A stretch of 64,000 nucleotides of DNA from Winogradskyella eximia (lineage in GTDB: Bacteria > Bacteroidota > Bacteroidia > Flavobacteriales > Flavobacteriaceae). Made by a program: the position numbers and the translations under genes. The stretch spans positions 186,001 through 250,000 of the forward strand of contig NZ_QRDV01000002.1 in NCBI RefSeq assembly GCF_003386165.1. Reading direction: 5' to 3'. Shown here piece by piece: positions 8,240 through 15,627 of this stretch (positions are counted from its first letter, which is position 1; the number at the start of each line of letters is the position of its first letter). The notes below the pieces were generated by a model. The model saw only the letters and a program-made list of their open reading frames with translations. It was not told where the DNA came from and searched no databases.

Positions 8240-8941
8240 TTATAGCTTATAAACAACACCTAAAAGTACTCTAGGCATAAGACTTGGTTGTTTTATAGCC
8301 TTGTTTGCATCGCTAAATGTAAACTGAGTGTCATTATTTTCGTTATCATTTCTTGGATTGACATTGTCATTATCAGGACTATAAGACGTATCGTGACCTT
8401 TTAAAGTATTATTAAAAAAGTAGTCTAAGCCTACTGCTGCCACTAAATTAAATTGTTCAGAAATTTTAAATTGCGTTTCTGCACCAATACCTAGTCCAAA
8501 TTGCTTAGACGTGACATCAAAATCCTCATTTCCACCGATGTAATTAAAATTAGCGGTAAAACTAGAATAACGTGGTCCAAAGACTAGATAAGACTCTTCT
8601 AAGTTTAATAACTCGGTTTTCCACATAAAATCTAAGCGATAATCAAAAGCTTTTCCTTTTTCTTCTGGTACTCCATTTGTTGCATTATTAATAAAAACAC
8701 GTCTTGCGTCGGCAGAATTTCCTGGGTCCAATTTTGTATATCCTATTCCAAACCTAAAGTGTAATGGTAAGGTTTCAACAGGTTGTAAAGCTGTGAAATT
8801 GACATTAAACGCTAATCCTCTATTAAGGCCTGTTGAAAATCCTACGGCGAATTTAGAATCTTGGTTTGAAGTCTTTTGTGAATAAGAGAAATGTGAAATA
8901 CTCACAACTGCTGCGAGTAGTGCAGATTTAAGTAGGTTCAT
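8240..8941 (-). CDS. Putative outer-membrane beta-barrel protein
   Basis: 233 residues: a signal peptide (about 1-21, ending SYS-Q), then alternating hydrophobic and polar strands with many aromatic residues and a terminal strand ending VLLGVVYKL, as in eight-stranded outer-membrane barrels. A long polar loop rich in Asn and Asp lies around residues 180-212. I do not recognise a specific family. A textbook flavobacterial promoter (9013-9042) lies about 70 bp upstream, with a 7-bp-stem hairpin (8974-8993) in the leader. It could be a porin-like or adhesion barrel; nothing shows which. Confidence 0.65.
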   Translation of the reverse strand: MNLLKSALLAAVVSISHFSYSQKTSNQDSKFAVGFSTGLNRGLAFNVNFTALQPVETLPLHFRFGIGYTKLDPGNSADARRVFINNATNGVPEEKGKAFDYRLDFMWKTELLNLEESYLVFGPRYSSFTANFNYIGGNEDFDVTSKQFGLGIGAETQFKISEQFNLVAAVGLDYFFNNTLKGHDTSYSPDNDNVNPRNDNENNDTQFTFSDANKAIKQPSLMPRVLLGVVYKL

Positions 8942-8973
8942 AAAAATATAATTTAGGTTAGATTTGGTTTGTT

Positions 8974-8993
8974 ATTGCTAATAAAATAGCAAT
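8974..8993 (-). promoter_or_regulatory. Leader hairpin before the beta-barrel gene
   Basis: ATTGCTA and TAGCAAT pair around a six-base AT loop between the promoter at 9013-9042 and the start codon at 8941. It may protect or regulate the mRNA 5' end; no T-run follows, so it is not a terminator. Confidence 0.35.
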
Positions 8994-9012
8994 GAACATT
9001 TTATGTACGTTA

Positions 9013-9042
9013 CAAACCTAAATTAAGATGTTTTTATTTCAA
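9013..9042 (-). promoter_or_regulatory. Consensus flavobacterial promoter (TTG-N19-TAGGTTTG)
   Basis: On the minus strand TTG (9042-9040) is followed after exactly 19 bases by TAGGTTTG (9020-9013), a full match to the -33/-7 consensus of Flavobacteriia. It drives the gene at 8240-8941. The -33 element lies within the last codons of the upstream gene (9034-9510). Confidence 0.7.
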
Positions 9043-9510
9043 GTTTTTTAGTTTTCCTGTCCAAGAAATATTTTCAACACCAGCAGAAGTAACGGTTAAA
9101 AAAGCATTACCATTAGGCTTAACTTCTATGTTTAATGTTGCTGTTTTGTTTCCGGTTTTTACATTAAAAGAAATATTAACTTCTTGTTTTTGGTCATTAA
9201 ATGAAACATTGTAATTTTCAATTTTACCAGTAACATTGACTGTCTTTTTATCTGATTTTATTGAAACAACTTTTCCAGAAACTTCAGACTTATTAATAAT
9301 TAGTGTATTAATTTCATCATTTAACACTTCCCTAGTTTCATTATTATAAACCATCTCACCTACATATAAAAATTGTTGTGAGTTAATTAAAGCTTTGGTA
9401 TTATGATAAGTCGTTGCAAAGACTTCTTTTTGTGTTTGCTTGGATTGTGCAGTTACAAAAGTGGTTGCAGAAAGACTAAAAAGTAAAGCTATTAAAACTA
9501 ATTTTTTCAT
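9034..9510 (-). CDS. Secreted DUF4251-like protein
   Basis: 158 residues with a clear signal peptide (cleavage near TFVTAQ). The second half shows the pattern of DUF4251, a periplasmic or surface beta-rich family of Bacteroidota: a GKIENYNVSF strand, a short turn, a strand of alternating hydrophobics, then GNAFLTVTSAG and ISWTGKL at the end. The function of the family is not known. The gene is followed closely by the beta-barrel gene at 8240, which has its own promoter inside the end of this frame. Family assignment is from memory of the motif pattern and needs a profile search. Confidence 0.6.
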   Translation of the reverse strand: MKKLVLIALLFSLSATTFVTAQSKQTQKEVFATTYHNTKALINSQQFLYVGEMVYNNETREVLNDEINTLIINKSEVSGKVVSIKSDKKTVNVTGKIENYNVSFNDQKQEVNISFNVKTGNKTATLNIEVKPNGNAFLTVTSAGVENISWTGKLKNLK

Positions 9511-9797
9511 AATATTTTGTGTCTAAGAATAATAAAATTGTATTCATCCATCTTTTTGATGGTATTTAATAAATATATGATGCAATTTACATCTAAAAAC
9601 TGAAACATTCAATCTTGAATGAAATTCAGGCAACATTCTTTTTCTTCTTGAGCTAGTTGTATTAAAGAATCGTTTATTATTCTTAAAATAAGAAGTTCTC
9701 ATGATGTTTGAGTTTACATCATTTAAAGAATCTTAAAAGCTGTTAAAATCTGCTCGTATTATTCAATTCTATAGTACTTTCGCAGAAAATATTTAGT
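9511..9797. other. Divergent intergenic region with several inverted repeats
   Basis: 287 bp between divergent starts, with no gene seen. CATTCA/TGAATG and outer CTGAA/TTCAG arms make a nested imperfect palindrome at 9600-9629. AAGAAT/ATTCTT and GATGT/ACATC pairs follow around 9665-9720. TACTTTCGC (9774-9782) resembles a -7 box for the plus-strand gene at 9798. The palindrome is a possible operator. Confidence 0.35.
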
Positions 9798-10094
9798 ATG
9801 TCAAAATTAGTGCCTGTTTTTAGGATTATAGCGTTGTTAGAAGGTGTTTCTTATATCTTATTATTATTTATTGCGACACCAATTAAATACTTTTATGAAG
9901 ATCCTCAGTATGTAAAATTATTAGGAATGCCACATGGCATTTTATTTATGGCTTATGTAGTCATTGCAGTACTAATAAGTGCATATATGAAATGGTCTAC
10001 ACGTACGCTTTGGATTGTATTAATAGCTTCAATTCTTCCTTTTGGCACATTTTACATTGACAAAAAATACTTAAACAAAACAAGTCGTGCTTAA
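9798..10094 (+). CDS. DUF3817 integral membrane protein
   Basis: 98 residues, three predicted membrane helices (about 7-28, 41-65, 70-90) with the family features: EGVSYI in helix 1, and a MPHGILF loop between helices 1 and 2. DUF3817 proteins are small inner-membrane proteins of unknown function found across bacteria. The next gene starts with GTG inside the last codons of this one (8-bp overlap), so the two are probably translationally coupled. Confidence 0.8.
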   Translation: MSKLVPVFRIIALLEGVSYILLLFIATPIKYFYEDPQYVKLLGMPHGILFMAYVVIAVLISAYMKWSTRTLWIVLIASILPFGTFYIDKKYLNKTSRA

Positions 10095-11322
10095 CATAAA
10101 ACACATTTTATTCGATTTTTTTATAGACAAAGGATTATCAGAAGAAACAGCTAGTTTTTTAAACATGATAGCCTTATTGTTAGGTGTTATTATTGTAGTG
10201 TTTGCCATAGACTACGTGACTAAACGATTTTTATGGAGGTTCTCTTCTGCTGTCGCAAAACGTACCAAAACAAATTTTGATAATATTTTAATAGACAATA
10301 GGTTGCCTAGAAATGTGGCCCACATTGTTCCGCTTATTATATTAATTGAGTTTGTACCACAAATATTCACGGATTTTGAATTTGCAGAATCAATTATTGC
10401 AAAAACACTTAAAGTTATTGGTATTGTACTAACCATTAGTATTATACGTAGTATTCTGAAGTCTATAAAGGATTATCTAAAAACAATTACGCACTATAGA
10501 GACAAACCCATAGATAGCTATATACAGGTATTTATGATTTTTGCTTGGTTGATTGGAATATTTTCAGGAATTGCCATATTAACAGGTATATCATTCTTTA
10601 AATTTGCGACGACTTTAGGTGCTGCATCCGCAATTATTATTTTAATTTTTAAGGATACAATTCTTGGTTTTGTAGCTAGTATTCAGGTCTCTATTAACGA
10701 TATGGTGCGTATAGGAGATTGGATTACGTTTGAAAAATATGGTGCTGATGGTGATGTAATAGAAATAAACTTGGCAACGGTTAAAGTTCAGAACTGGGAT
10801 AAGACCATAACCACTATTCCTACGTATGCATTAATTTCAGATTCGTTTAAAAACTGGAGAGGTATGCAATCTTCTGGTGGTAGAAGAATTAAGCGTTCCG
10901 TTATTATTAAAGTATCTACTATTAAATTTTTAGAAGCTGAAGACATTGAAAAGCTTAAAAAAATTCAATTAGTTTCTAAATATATAGAACATAAAACAAA
11001 AGAGATTAATAAGTATAACGAAGCACATGGTGCTGATAAATCTGTTCTTATTAATGGTGTAAATCTTACCAATTTTGGTGTTTTTAGAAAATATCTACAG
11101 ACTTATATAGAGAATCATTCTGCGATTAATAAGGATATGACCTTAATGGTTCGTCAATTAGAACCTACTCCTCAAGGTATTCCTATGGAAATCTATGCTT
11201 TTAGTAAGGATCAGAAATGGGAAAATTATGAATTTATTATAGGAGATATTTTTGACCACGTATTGGCAGCCGTGAAATACTTTGATTTAGAAATTTACGA
11301 ATTAGCCTTAGGTAAGCATTAA
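10087..11322 (+). CDS. YbdG-type mechanosensitive channel (MscS family)
   Basis: 411 residues, about the length of E. coli YbdG (a miniconductance channel). Several membrane helices occupy residues 25-185; the pore helix and beta domain follow in LGAASAIIILIFKDTILG (178-195) and GDWITF (210-215). The stretch NWDKTITTIPT and the SFKNWRGM motif are very close to YbdG. It would open under membrane tension and release solutes after hypo-osmotic shock. The start is GTG at 10087, overlapping the DUF3817 gene by 8 bp. A second, shorter MscS-type channel lies at 13897. Confidence 0.88.
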   Translation: MLNIKHILFDFFIDKGLSEETASFLNMIALLLGVIIVVFAIDYVTKRFLWRFSSAVAKRTKTNFDNILIDNRLPRNVAHIVPLIILIEFVPQIFTDFEFAESIIAKTLKVIGIVLTISIIRSILKSIKDYLKTITHYRDKPIDSYIQVFMIFAWLIGIFSGIAILTGISFFKFATTLGAASAIIILIFKDTILGFVASIQVSINDMVRIGDWITFEKYGADGDVIEINLATVKVQNWDKTITTIPTYALISDSFKNWRGMQSSGGRRIKRSVIIKVSTIKFLEAEDIEKLKKIQLVSKYIEHKTKEINKYNEAHGADKSVLINGVNLTNFGVFRKYLQTYIENHSAINKDMTLMVRQLEPTPQGIPMEIYAFSKDQKWENYEFIIGDIFDHVLAAVKYFDLEIYELALGKH

Positions 11323-11332
11323 TTAGCTTACC
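11311..11332. terminator. Hairpin over the stop codon of the YbdG-type gene
   Basis: GGTAAGC and GCTTACC pair around an 8-base AT-rich loop that contains the stop codon. There is no long T-run, so termination strength is uncertain. Confidence 0.4.
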
Positions 11333-11350
11333 TAATATTAATTAAATAAA

Positions 11351-11376
11351 GCTTAGTAACGATAACATTACTAAGC
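11351..11376. terminator. Hairpin between two convergent genes
   Basis: GCTTAGTAA and TTACTAAGC pair around an 8-base loop. It includes the stop codon of the thioesterase gene and could act in both directions, though it lacks a clear T-run. Confidence 0.5.
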
Positions 11377-11763
11377 ATTACTCAATCTGTCTTTTACAAA
11401 TTCTATTTTAGTTTTTCCGTGTGGTGTAGGTTTTCCATCTTCTCCTAAATTAACCATAACAATATTATCTACAGTTAATATGGTTTCTCTAGTCATTTTA
11501 TTTCTTACCTCACTGTGAATGGTTAAAGATGTCTTTCCAAATTTTTTAACTCCAATGCCTATTTCTACAATATCTCCTTGTTGAGCAGATGACATAAAAT
11601 TAATTTCAGACATATATTTAGTGACCACTTTAGAATTTTCGAGTTGAATGGTTGTATATAATGCAGCTTCTTCATCTATCCAAGCTAAAAGTCGTCCGCC
11701 AAATAATGTACCATTTGGATTTAAGTCTTCGGGTTTTACCCATTTTCTGGTATGAAATCTCAT
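11371..11763 (-). CDS. Acyl-CoA thioesterase, hotdog fold (YciA-like)
   Basis: 130 residues with the hotdog-fold signature of acyl-CoA thioesterases: NPNGTLFGGRLLAWIDEEA (about 15-33), including the catalytic-type acidic residue in the long helix, then alternating strands and a TVDNIVMV strand. It hydrolyses acyl-CoA to the free acid and CoA in the cytoplasm; chain-length preference cannot be read. It is a single-domain protein, shorter than the two-domain eukaryotic form. It converges with the YbdG-type gene, with hairpins between. Confidence 0.85.
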   Translation of the reverse strand: MRFHTRKWVKPEDLNPNGTLFGGRLLAWIDEEAALYTTIQLENSKVVTKYMSEINFMSSAQQGDIVEIGIGVKKFGKTSLTIHSEVRNKMTRETILTVDNIVMVNLGEDGKPTPHGKTKIEFVKDRLSNA

Positions 11764-11967
11764 GTTTTTTTTACGTTTTTATGTTGTGTGATTATCTTAA
11801 CATAAAGATAAAACTTCCTACAAGTTTAAGGGTAACAAATGCATTAGATTTATGAATATTTAAATGTATAATGTTAATAAGAGCGTTAACAACATATTTT
11901 TTTAGCAAATTGAAGCACTAACTATTTCCTTAATTTTAATTCAGAATTAAACCTTAATGATGTGATT

Positions 11968-12384
11968 ATGGCTTCTCGATTTAATAACCTATTATCTATT
12001 AGACCTCAAATTTTATCTGCCAAAGTTTACGATGGTATAAGTGCTGAAGAAGCATTTCAGAATAAAACTTTAAGGCCTGTAATAAAATTACAACACGATT
12101 TATTTATTGCTGTTTTTAAGAATTATATAGTGAAGCATAAAAATGTTTTCTTCGATTTGTCTTTAGAGGAAAAGATTGTTTATATCACTAATGCGATTCA
12201 AAAAGACATAAAATTTAGAAATTCTTTAAAAGGAATAATTATTGGGCAATTTACAGTTGATGAATATGAACTTTATCTTCACAATTCTTCAGCTTTAAAC
12301 AAACGCATGATGAATATTGTAAAAGAACGTCTAATTCATAGTATTCAACTTTTTGTTCAACCTAAAACCCTACAGACTTTATAG
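11968..12384 (+). CDS. Conserved hypothetical protein, all-helical
   Basis: About 138 residues, no signal peptide or membrane helix. The sequence is mostly amphipathic helices with EEAFQNKTLRPVIKLQHDLF near residue 30 and a LNKRMMNIVKERL helix near the end. I believe close relatives occur throughout Flavobacteriia, sometimes named 'glyoxalase', but no glyoxalase metal site is visible. An in-frame GTG lies two codons upstream (11962); ATG at 11968 seems the better start. It precedes the GreA-like gene with 10 bp between stop and the next ATG, so they are probably one transcript. Confidence 0.6.
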   Translation: MASRFNNLLSIRPQILSAKVYDGISAEEAFQNKTLRPVIKLQHDLFIAVFKNYIVKHKNVFFDLSLEEKIVYITNAIQKDIKFRNSLKGIIIGQFTVDEYELYLHNSSALNKRMMNIVKERLIHSIQLFVQPKTLQTL

Positions 12385-12394
12385 TCTGGATTTA

Positions 12395-12841
12395 ATGAAA
12401 ATAAAAACTCAACTTATAGAACTCTGCCAACGTTATGCTGACAAACGCGTTTTAGGGTACAAAAATGAAATAGAATTAATTAAAGAATCTATTGAAAACA
12501 ATGATAAAGTAAGTAATGAAGAAGATGATTCTGGCAATTCTAAATTACTAGATGATTTAGAAAAAAACATGACATACCTCCATGATGCTAACAAAATGCG
12601 TGAGCAATTAAAATTAGTACGTCCTAATTTAGTTTCTGACGTAGCTGTGTTAGGAAGTCTGATAAAAACAGATAGCATGACTTTTTTTATCGCTTTAAGT
12701 ATTGGTAAAGTTGAAATTGAAGATGCTGAATATTACATTATTTCATTGGCTTCACCATTAGGTCAGCTATTAAAACATCGTAAAAAAGGAGACCAATTTA
12801 AGTTTAACGAAAAAAGTTATTTGGTTGAAGAGGTTTTATAA
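12395..12841 (+). CDS. GreA/GreB-like protein
   Basis: 148 residues from the ATG at 12395. An N-terminal coiled-coil-like helical half (acidic, about 1-75) is followed by a C-terminal beta domain with VAVLGSLI and ISLASPLGQLL...GD, matching the GreA/GreB C-terminal domain (FKBP-like). True Gre factors insert the coiled coil into the RNA polymerase secondary channel to rescue backtracked enzyme. This short form may act on RNA polymerase differently. An in-frame upstream ATG (12353) lies inside the preceding gene and is unlikely to be used. The 3' end overlaps the convergent DUF2461 gene by 6 bp. Confidence 0.65.
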   Translation: MKIKTQLIELCQRYADKRVLGYKNEIELIKESIENNDKVSNEEDDSGNSKLLDDLEKNMTYLHDANKMREQLKLVRPNLVSDVAVLGSLIKTDSMTFFIALSIGKVEIEDAEYYIISLASPLGQLLKHRKKGDQFKFNEKSYLVEEVL

Positions 12842-13513
12842 AATGGACTCACCATTTAAATTAGTGGTTAACACATCACTCATGTAATTAAAAAAGGGTT
12901 TAATATTTTTAAAGGCATCATTAACATCATCTAAAAAATGATCTGATAGGACTTCTTTGTCTGTATATTTTTTGACGAAAATAAATTGCTTTCTTCTAAT
13001 TAAATCAATTGCAGGATGCTCTTTATCAAAACCTTTTGGTGCTGTTTTTAGTTCATCACCTGTAAAATTGCCCCAAGTAGCACTAAAGGTTTTGTCGTTT
13101 AAAATAGCGCGCATTTCACTATCATCCATTTCAAACTCTTTTCTTATTCGTAAAATATCTTCTTTACTAGGATCCCAAAATCCTGTGGCAATAAAAGATT
13201 CATTATTAGGTTGAATATGTAAATAATATCCACCTCTTAATTCTGGTTTTTTTCTAGCAAACGAACCACCAAAATGTGTTTTATAAGGCAGTTTGTTTTT
13301 AGAAAATCGAACATCTCTATAAATTCTAAAGATCTTAATTTTTTCAATTTGGTCGTAGGCACTCATCATTTCTCCTAAATAATTATAAGCCTTTTTCATC
13401 TTCGCTTCAATAGCTTTAAATTCTGGTTTATGTTCATTGAACCAATCTCTATCGTTATTTTTTTCTAGCTTATTAAAAAAGGTAAATACTTCTTTTGGTA
13501 TGGAAAGACTCAT
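12836..13513 (-). CDS. DUF2461 family protein
   Basis: 225 residues, cytoplasmic. It matches the DUF2461 family (TIGR02453) in length and motifs: FFNKLEKNNDRDWF at the start (residues 12-25), IFRIYRDVRFSKNKLPYKTHFGG in the middle, and GGYYLHIQPNNESFIATGFW. The family is widespread and of unknown function. Convergent with the GreA-like gene, overlapping it by 6 bp. Confidence 0.85.
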   Translation of the reverse strand: MSLSIPKEVFTFFNKLEKNNDRDWFNEHKPEFKAIEAKMKKAYNYLGEMMSAYDQIEKIKIFRIYRDVRFSKNKLPYKTHFGGSFARKKPELRGGYYLHIQPNNESFIATGFWDPSKEDILRIRKEFEMDDSEMRAILNDKTFSATWGNFTGDELKTAPKGFDKEHPAIDLIRRKQFIFVKKYTDKEVLSDHFLDDVNDAFKNIKPFFNYMSDVLTTNLNGESIL

Positions 13514-13565
13514 TAGGTATTAGTGCTATTAGTTAAGATAATTACATTTATTTTATAAAAATATA

Positions 13566-13590
13566 AAAAGCCATCTTAACGATGGCTTTT
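13566..13590 (-). terminator. Terminator after the small lipoprotein gene
   Basis: AAAAGCCATC pairs with GATGGCTTTT around TTAAC, followed by T on the minus strand. It lies 32 bp past the stop of the gene at 13622. Confidence 0.7.
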
Positions 13591-13621
13591 TAAATGTACT
13601 ATTTAAAAAATTATAGATTGT

Positions 13622-13786
13622 TTAGTCAACGGCATCTTCTACATCGTCTGCTGCATCATCAATTGCATCACCAACGTCGTCTACGGCTCCTTCTATTTTA
13701 TCTTCAGTTGTTTTTTGTTCTCTGCAACTGGTTGTCATTAAACTTAAACTAAATAAGGCTATAAATAAATAACTTAATTTTTTCAT
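13622..13786 (-). CDS. Small acidic putative lipoprotein (54 residues)
   Basis: I translated this short frame from the ATG at 13786 to the TAA at 13622. Residues 1-20 form a signal peptide, and MTTSC (17-21) is a plausible lipobox with C21 as the lipidated cysteine. The mature part is only 34 residues and ends in an acidic run of repeated V/A/I-D-D units (about 33-54). It would be a tiny envelope lipoprotein. Its codon use and the terminator downstream (13566-13590) support a real gene. It lies 111 bp past the MscS gene on the same strand. Function unknown. Confidence 0.65.
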   Translation of the reverse strand: MKKLSYLFIALFSLSLMTTSCREQKTTEDKIEGAVDDVGDAIDDAADDVEDAVD

Positions 13787-13896
13787 CTTTTATGGTTTTA
13801 GTGATTAGTATTTAATGTAAATATCGCTAACATTATCGTTTTACATTAGCTCTATTCCTTTGAATTTTAACTTATAAAGAAAATCATCTCTTTCTT

Positions 13897-14799
13897 TTAA
13901 TTATTAGCAAAAGCTTCATTCATGTTTGGCGCTTTTATATTTAATTTATTATCAAACTGTAAAGTTCTAATTGGGAAAGGAATATTAATACCTTCTTTAT
14001 CGTATGCTTTTTTAATTTCGATAATAGCTTTGGTTTTAGACCTTAATTTTTCTAGCATGCTTTCGGCATCAATCCAAAAACGACATAAATAATTAATAGA
14101 GCTATCTCCAAATTCTGTATAATAAAATTCTACATCTTCAGCAGATTTCACTTGGTCAAAAGTATTAGCAATAACCTCTTTTGTTAACTGCTCTACTTTT
14201 TCTAAATCGGACTCATAACCTACTCCACATTCTATAAACACTCTCATTTTTGTAGTTAAAGAATAGTTTTTTAATGGATTATCTAAAATGGTTTTATTCG
14301 GAATTATAACTACGTTATTATCGGCTTCTTTTAGCGTAAAATCTTTTAGATTAATATCCATAACTTCTCCAGAATAGCCAGAAGTTTCAACCCAATGACC
14401 TATCTGTATTTTTTTTCTGAAAGAAAGAATTAAACCGGCAAAAGTATTAGCTAATGTACCTTGTAATGCTAAACCAATAGCCAAACCAACAACACCTGCA
14501 CCAGCTAATAATGACGTTAAGGCTTTTCCTAAATTTAGAACTCCAAGTGCCATAAAAAGCCCTAAAGCAACTACTATAACTGCACTAACTCTAGAAATTG
14601 CACTTTTTATAGATTTTTGTTCCACGCGTTTATCTACCAATTTATTAACAAGTCTGCTAACATATTTGGCAGCAAAATAGGCTGTTACCATTACCAAAAT
14701 GGCTAAAACTAAGTTGGGAATGCTTTCAATAATCGCATTAAACCAACCAATTAATTTATCAACTAGATTTCCTAAGGCTGTATTAAATTGTTCTTTCAT
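13897..14799 (-). CDS. Small-conductance mechanosensitive channel MscS family
   Basis: 300 residues, close to E. coli MscS (286). Membrane helices at about 28-48 and 70-90, then the pore helix with its Gly/Ala pattern (LLAGAGVVGLAIGLALQG, 97-114), the beta domain around GHWVETSGYSGEV, and a C-terminal alpha/beta domain ending in FPIRTLQF. It acts as an emergency valve in the inner membrane under osmotic downshock. A hairpin (14831-14851) sits just upstream. It is unrelated in detail to the YbdG-type channel at 10087, so the cell has at least two channel classes. Confidence 0.93.
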   Translation of the reverse strand: MKEQFNTALGNLVDKLIGWFNAIIESIPNLVLAILVMVTAYFAAKYVSRLVNKLVDKRVEQKSIKSAISRVSAVIVVALGLFMALGVLNLGKALTSLLAGAGVVGLAIGLALQGTLANTFAGLILSFRKKIQIGHWVETSGYSGEVMDINLKDFTLKEADNNVVIIPNKTILDNPLKNYSLTTKMRVFIECGVGYESDLEKVEQLTKEVIANTFDQVKSAEDVEFYYTEFGDSSINYLCRFWIDAESMLEKLRSKTKAIIEIKKAYDKEGINIPFPIRTLQFDNKLNIKAPNMNEAFANN

Positions 14800-15201
14800 A
14801 ATGTGTTTTATTAAGGTTTGATGACATCTTAAGTATTAGAATTTAATACTTGAAAAGCGTCTGATACAAATATCGTGATGATAAAACCATATGTTTTGCT
14901 CTTATACCATAAGTCTTGACTCTAATACTAGGCTTCAAAATTTCAATTCAATTTCAAAGAATTGACGTGTTTTTAACTTTAAGAGATAATAATCAATCAT
15001 TATTTACTTATAAAGAGCACCATAATCGTGTTAAATTAATGTCATTATGCATCATAAAAACGTTTTTTTATTTAATAAAACACTGAGAATTAATAAGATT
15101 TAAAAAGGTGAATAACTTCATTAATAAATGTTATGCAATAAACTTGTGAGTTTTAAGATTTTTCCCTATCATGCACTATATTTAAAACACACATTATATT
15201 T
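14800..15201. other. AT-rich intergenic region between divergent genes
   Basis: 402 bp with no credible gene. AAGTATTA/TAATACTT (14831-14851) is an 8-bp-stem hairpin near the MscS start. GATATTTG (14867-14874, minus strand) is one mismatch from a -7 box for mscS. TATATTTA just before 15202 is a weak -7 candidate on the plus strand. The rest is featureless AT-rich sequence. Confidence 0.4.
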
Positions 15202-15423
15202 ATGGGTAGACCAGCAACAAGACCAACAGCACTCAAGGACGGTTTTTATATTGAGATTAGAAATAAAGGCTCAAGATCAGGTGTAAAACTTTATAGCGGA
15301 ACTAAATTACAGATGCATCGAGCTATAAAAATGTATGAACGCTCTAAAGAAGTGATGATATTAGGTGAATCTGTTAACGGAAAATTTGTGGACAAAGAGC
15401 CAAAGCTTCATGTAGCAGATTAA
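15202..15423 (+). CDS. Conserved small protein, 73 residues
   Basis: A basic, soluble 73-residue protein starting MGRPATRPTALKDGFYIEIR. The pattern suggests a short strand pair (GFYIEIRNKG, SGVKLYSG), a central helix (KLQMHRAIKMYERSKEV) and a final strand pair (MILGESVNGKFVD). I believe similar proteins recur in Flavobacteriia, but I know no function. The basic N-terminus and helix would fit nucleic-acid binding; this is inference. It stands alone with a strong terminator downstream (15569-15605). Confidence 0.65.
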   Translation: MGRPATRPTALKDGFYIEIRNKGSRSGVKLYSGTKLQMHRAIKMYERSKEVMILGESVNGKFVDKEPKLHVAD

Positions 15424-15568
15424 ATGTAAACTTTACTGATTTCTTCTAGAAATTAATGCATTTTATTTTTCAATCAAAAATGATTAAAATCGTATTTAAA
15501 TTTTATAATATAACTTATTATTAAATAGAAAGAAGAATAACTAATTAGTATAATAACCAACCAAAATT

Positions 15569-15605
15569 AAAAAAGGCATTAGATTTTAATCTAATGCCTT
15601 TTTTT
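15569..15605. terminator. Strong bidirectional terminator between convergent genes
   Basis: A 16-bp stem (AAAAAAGGCATTAGAT with its complement) around a short loop, with A-run and T-run on the two sides, so it can end both the gene at 15202 (plus) and the TruA-like gene at 15628 (minus). Confidence 0.85.
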
Positions 15606-15627
15606 ATAATTTATAATTTGAGAATTT

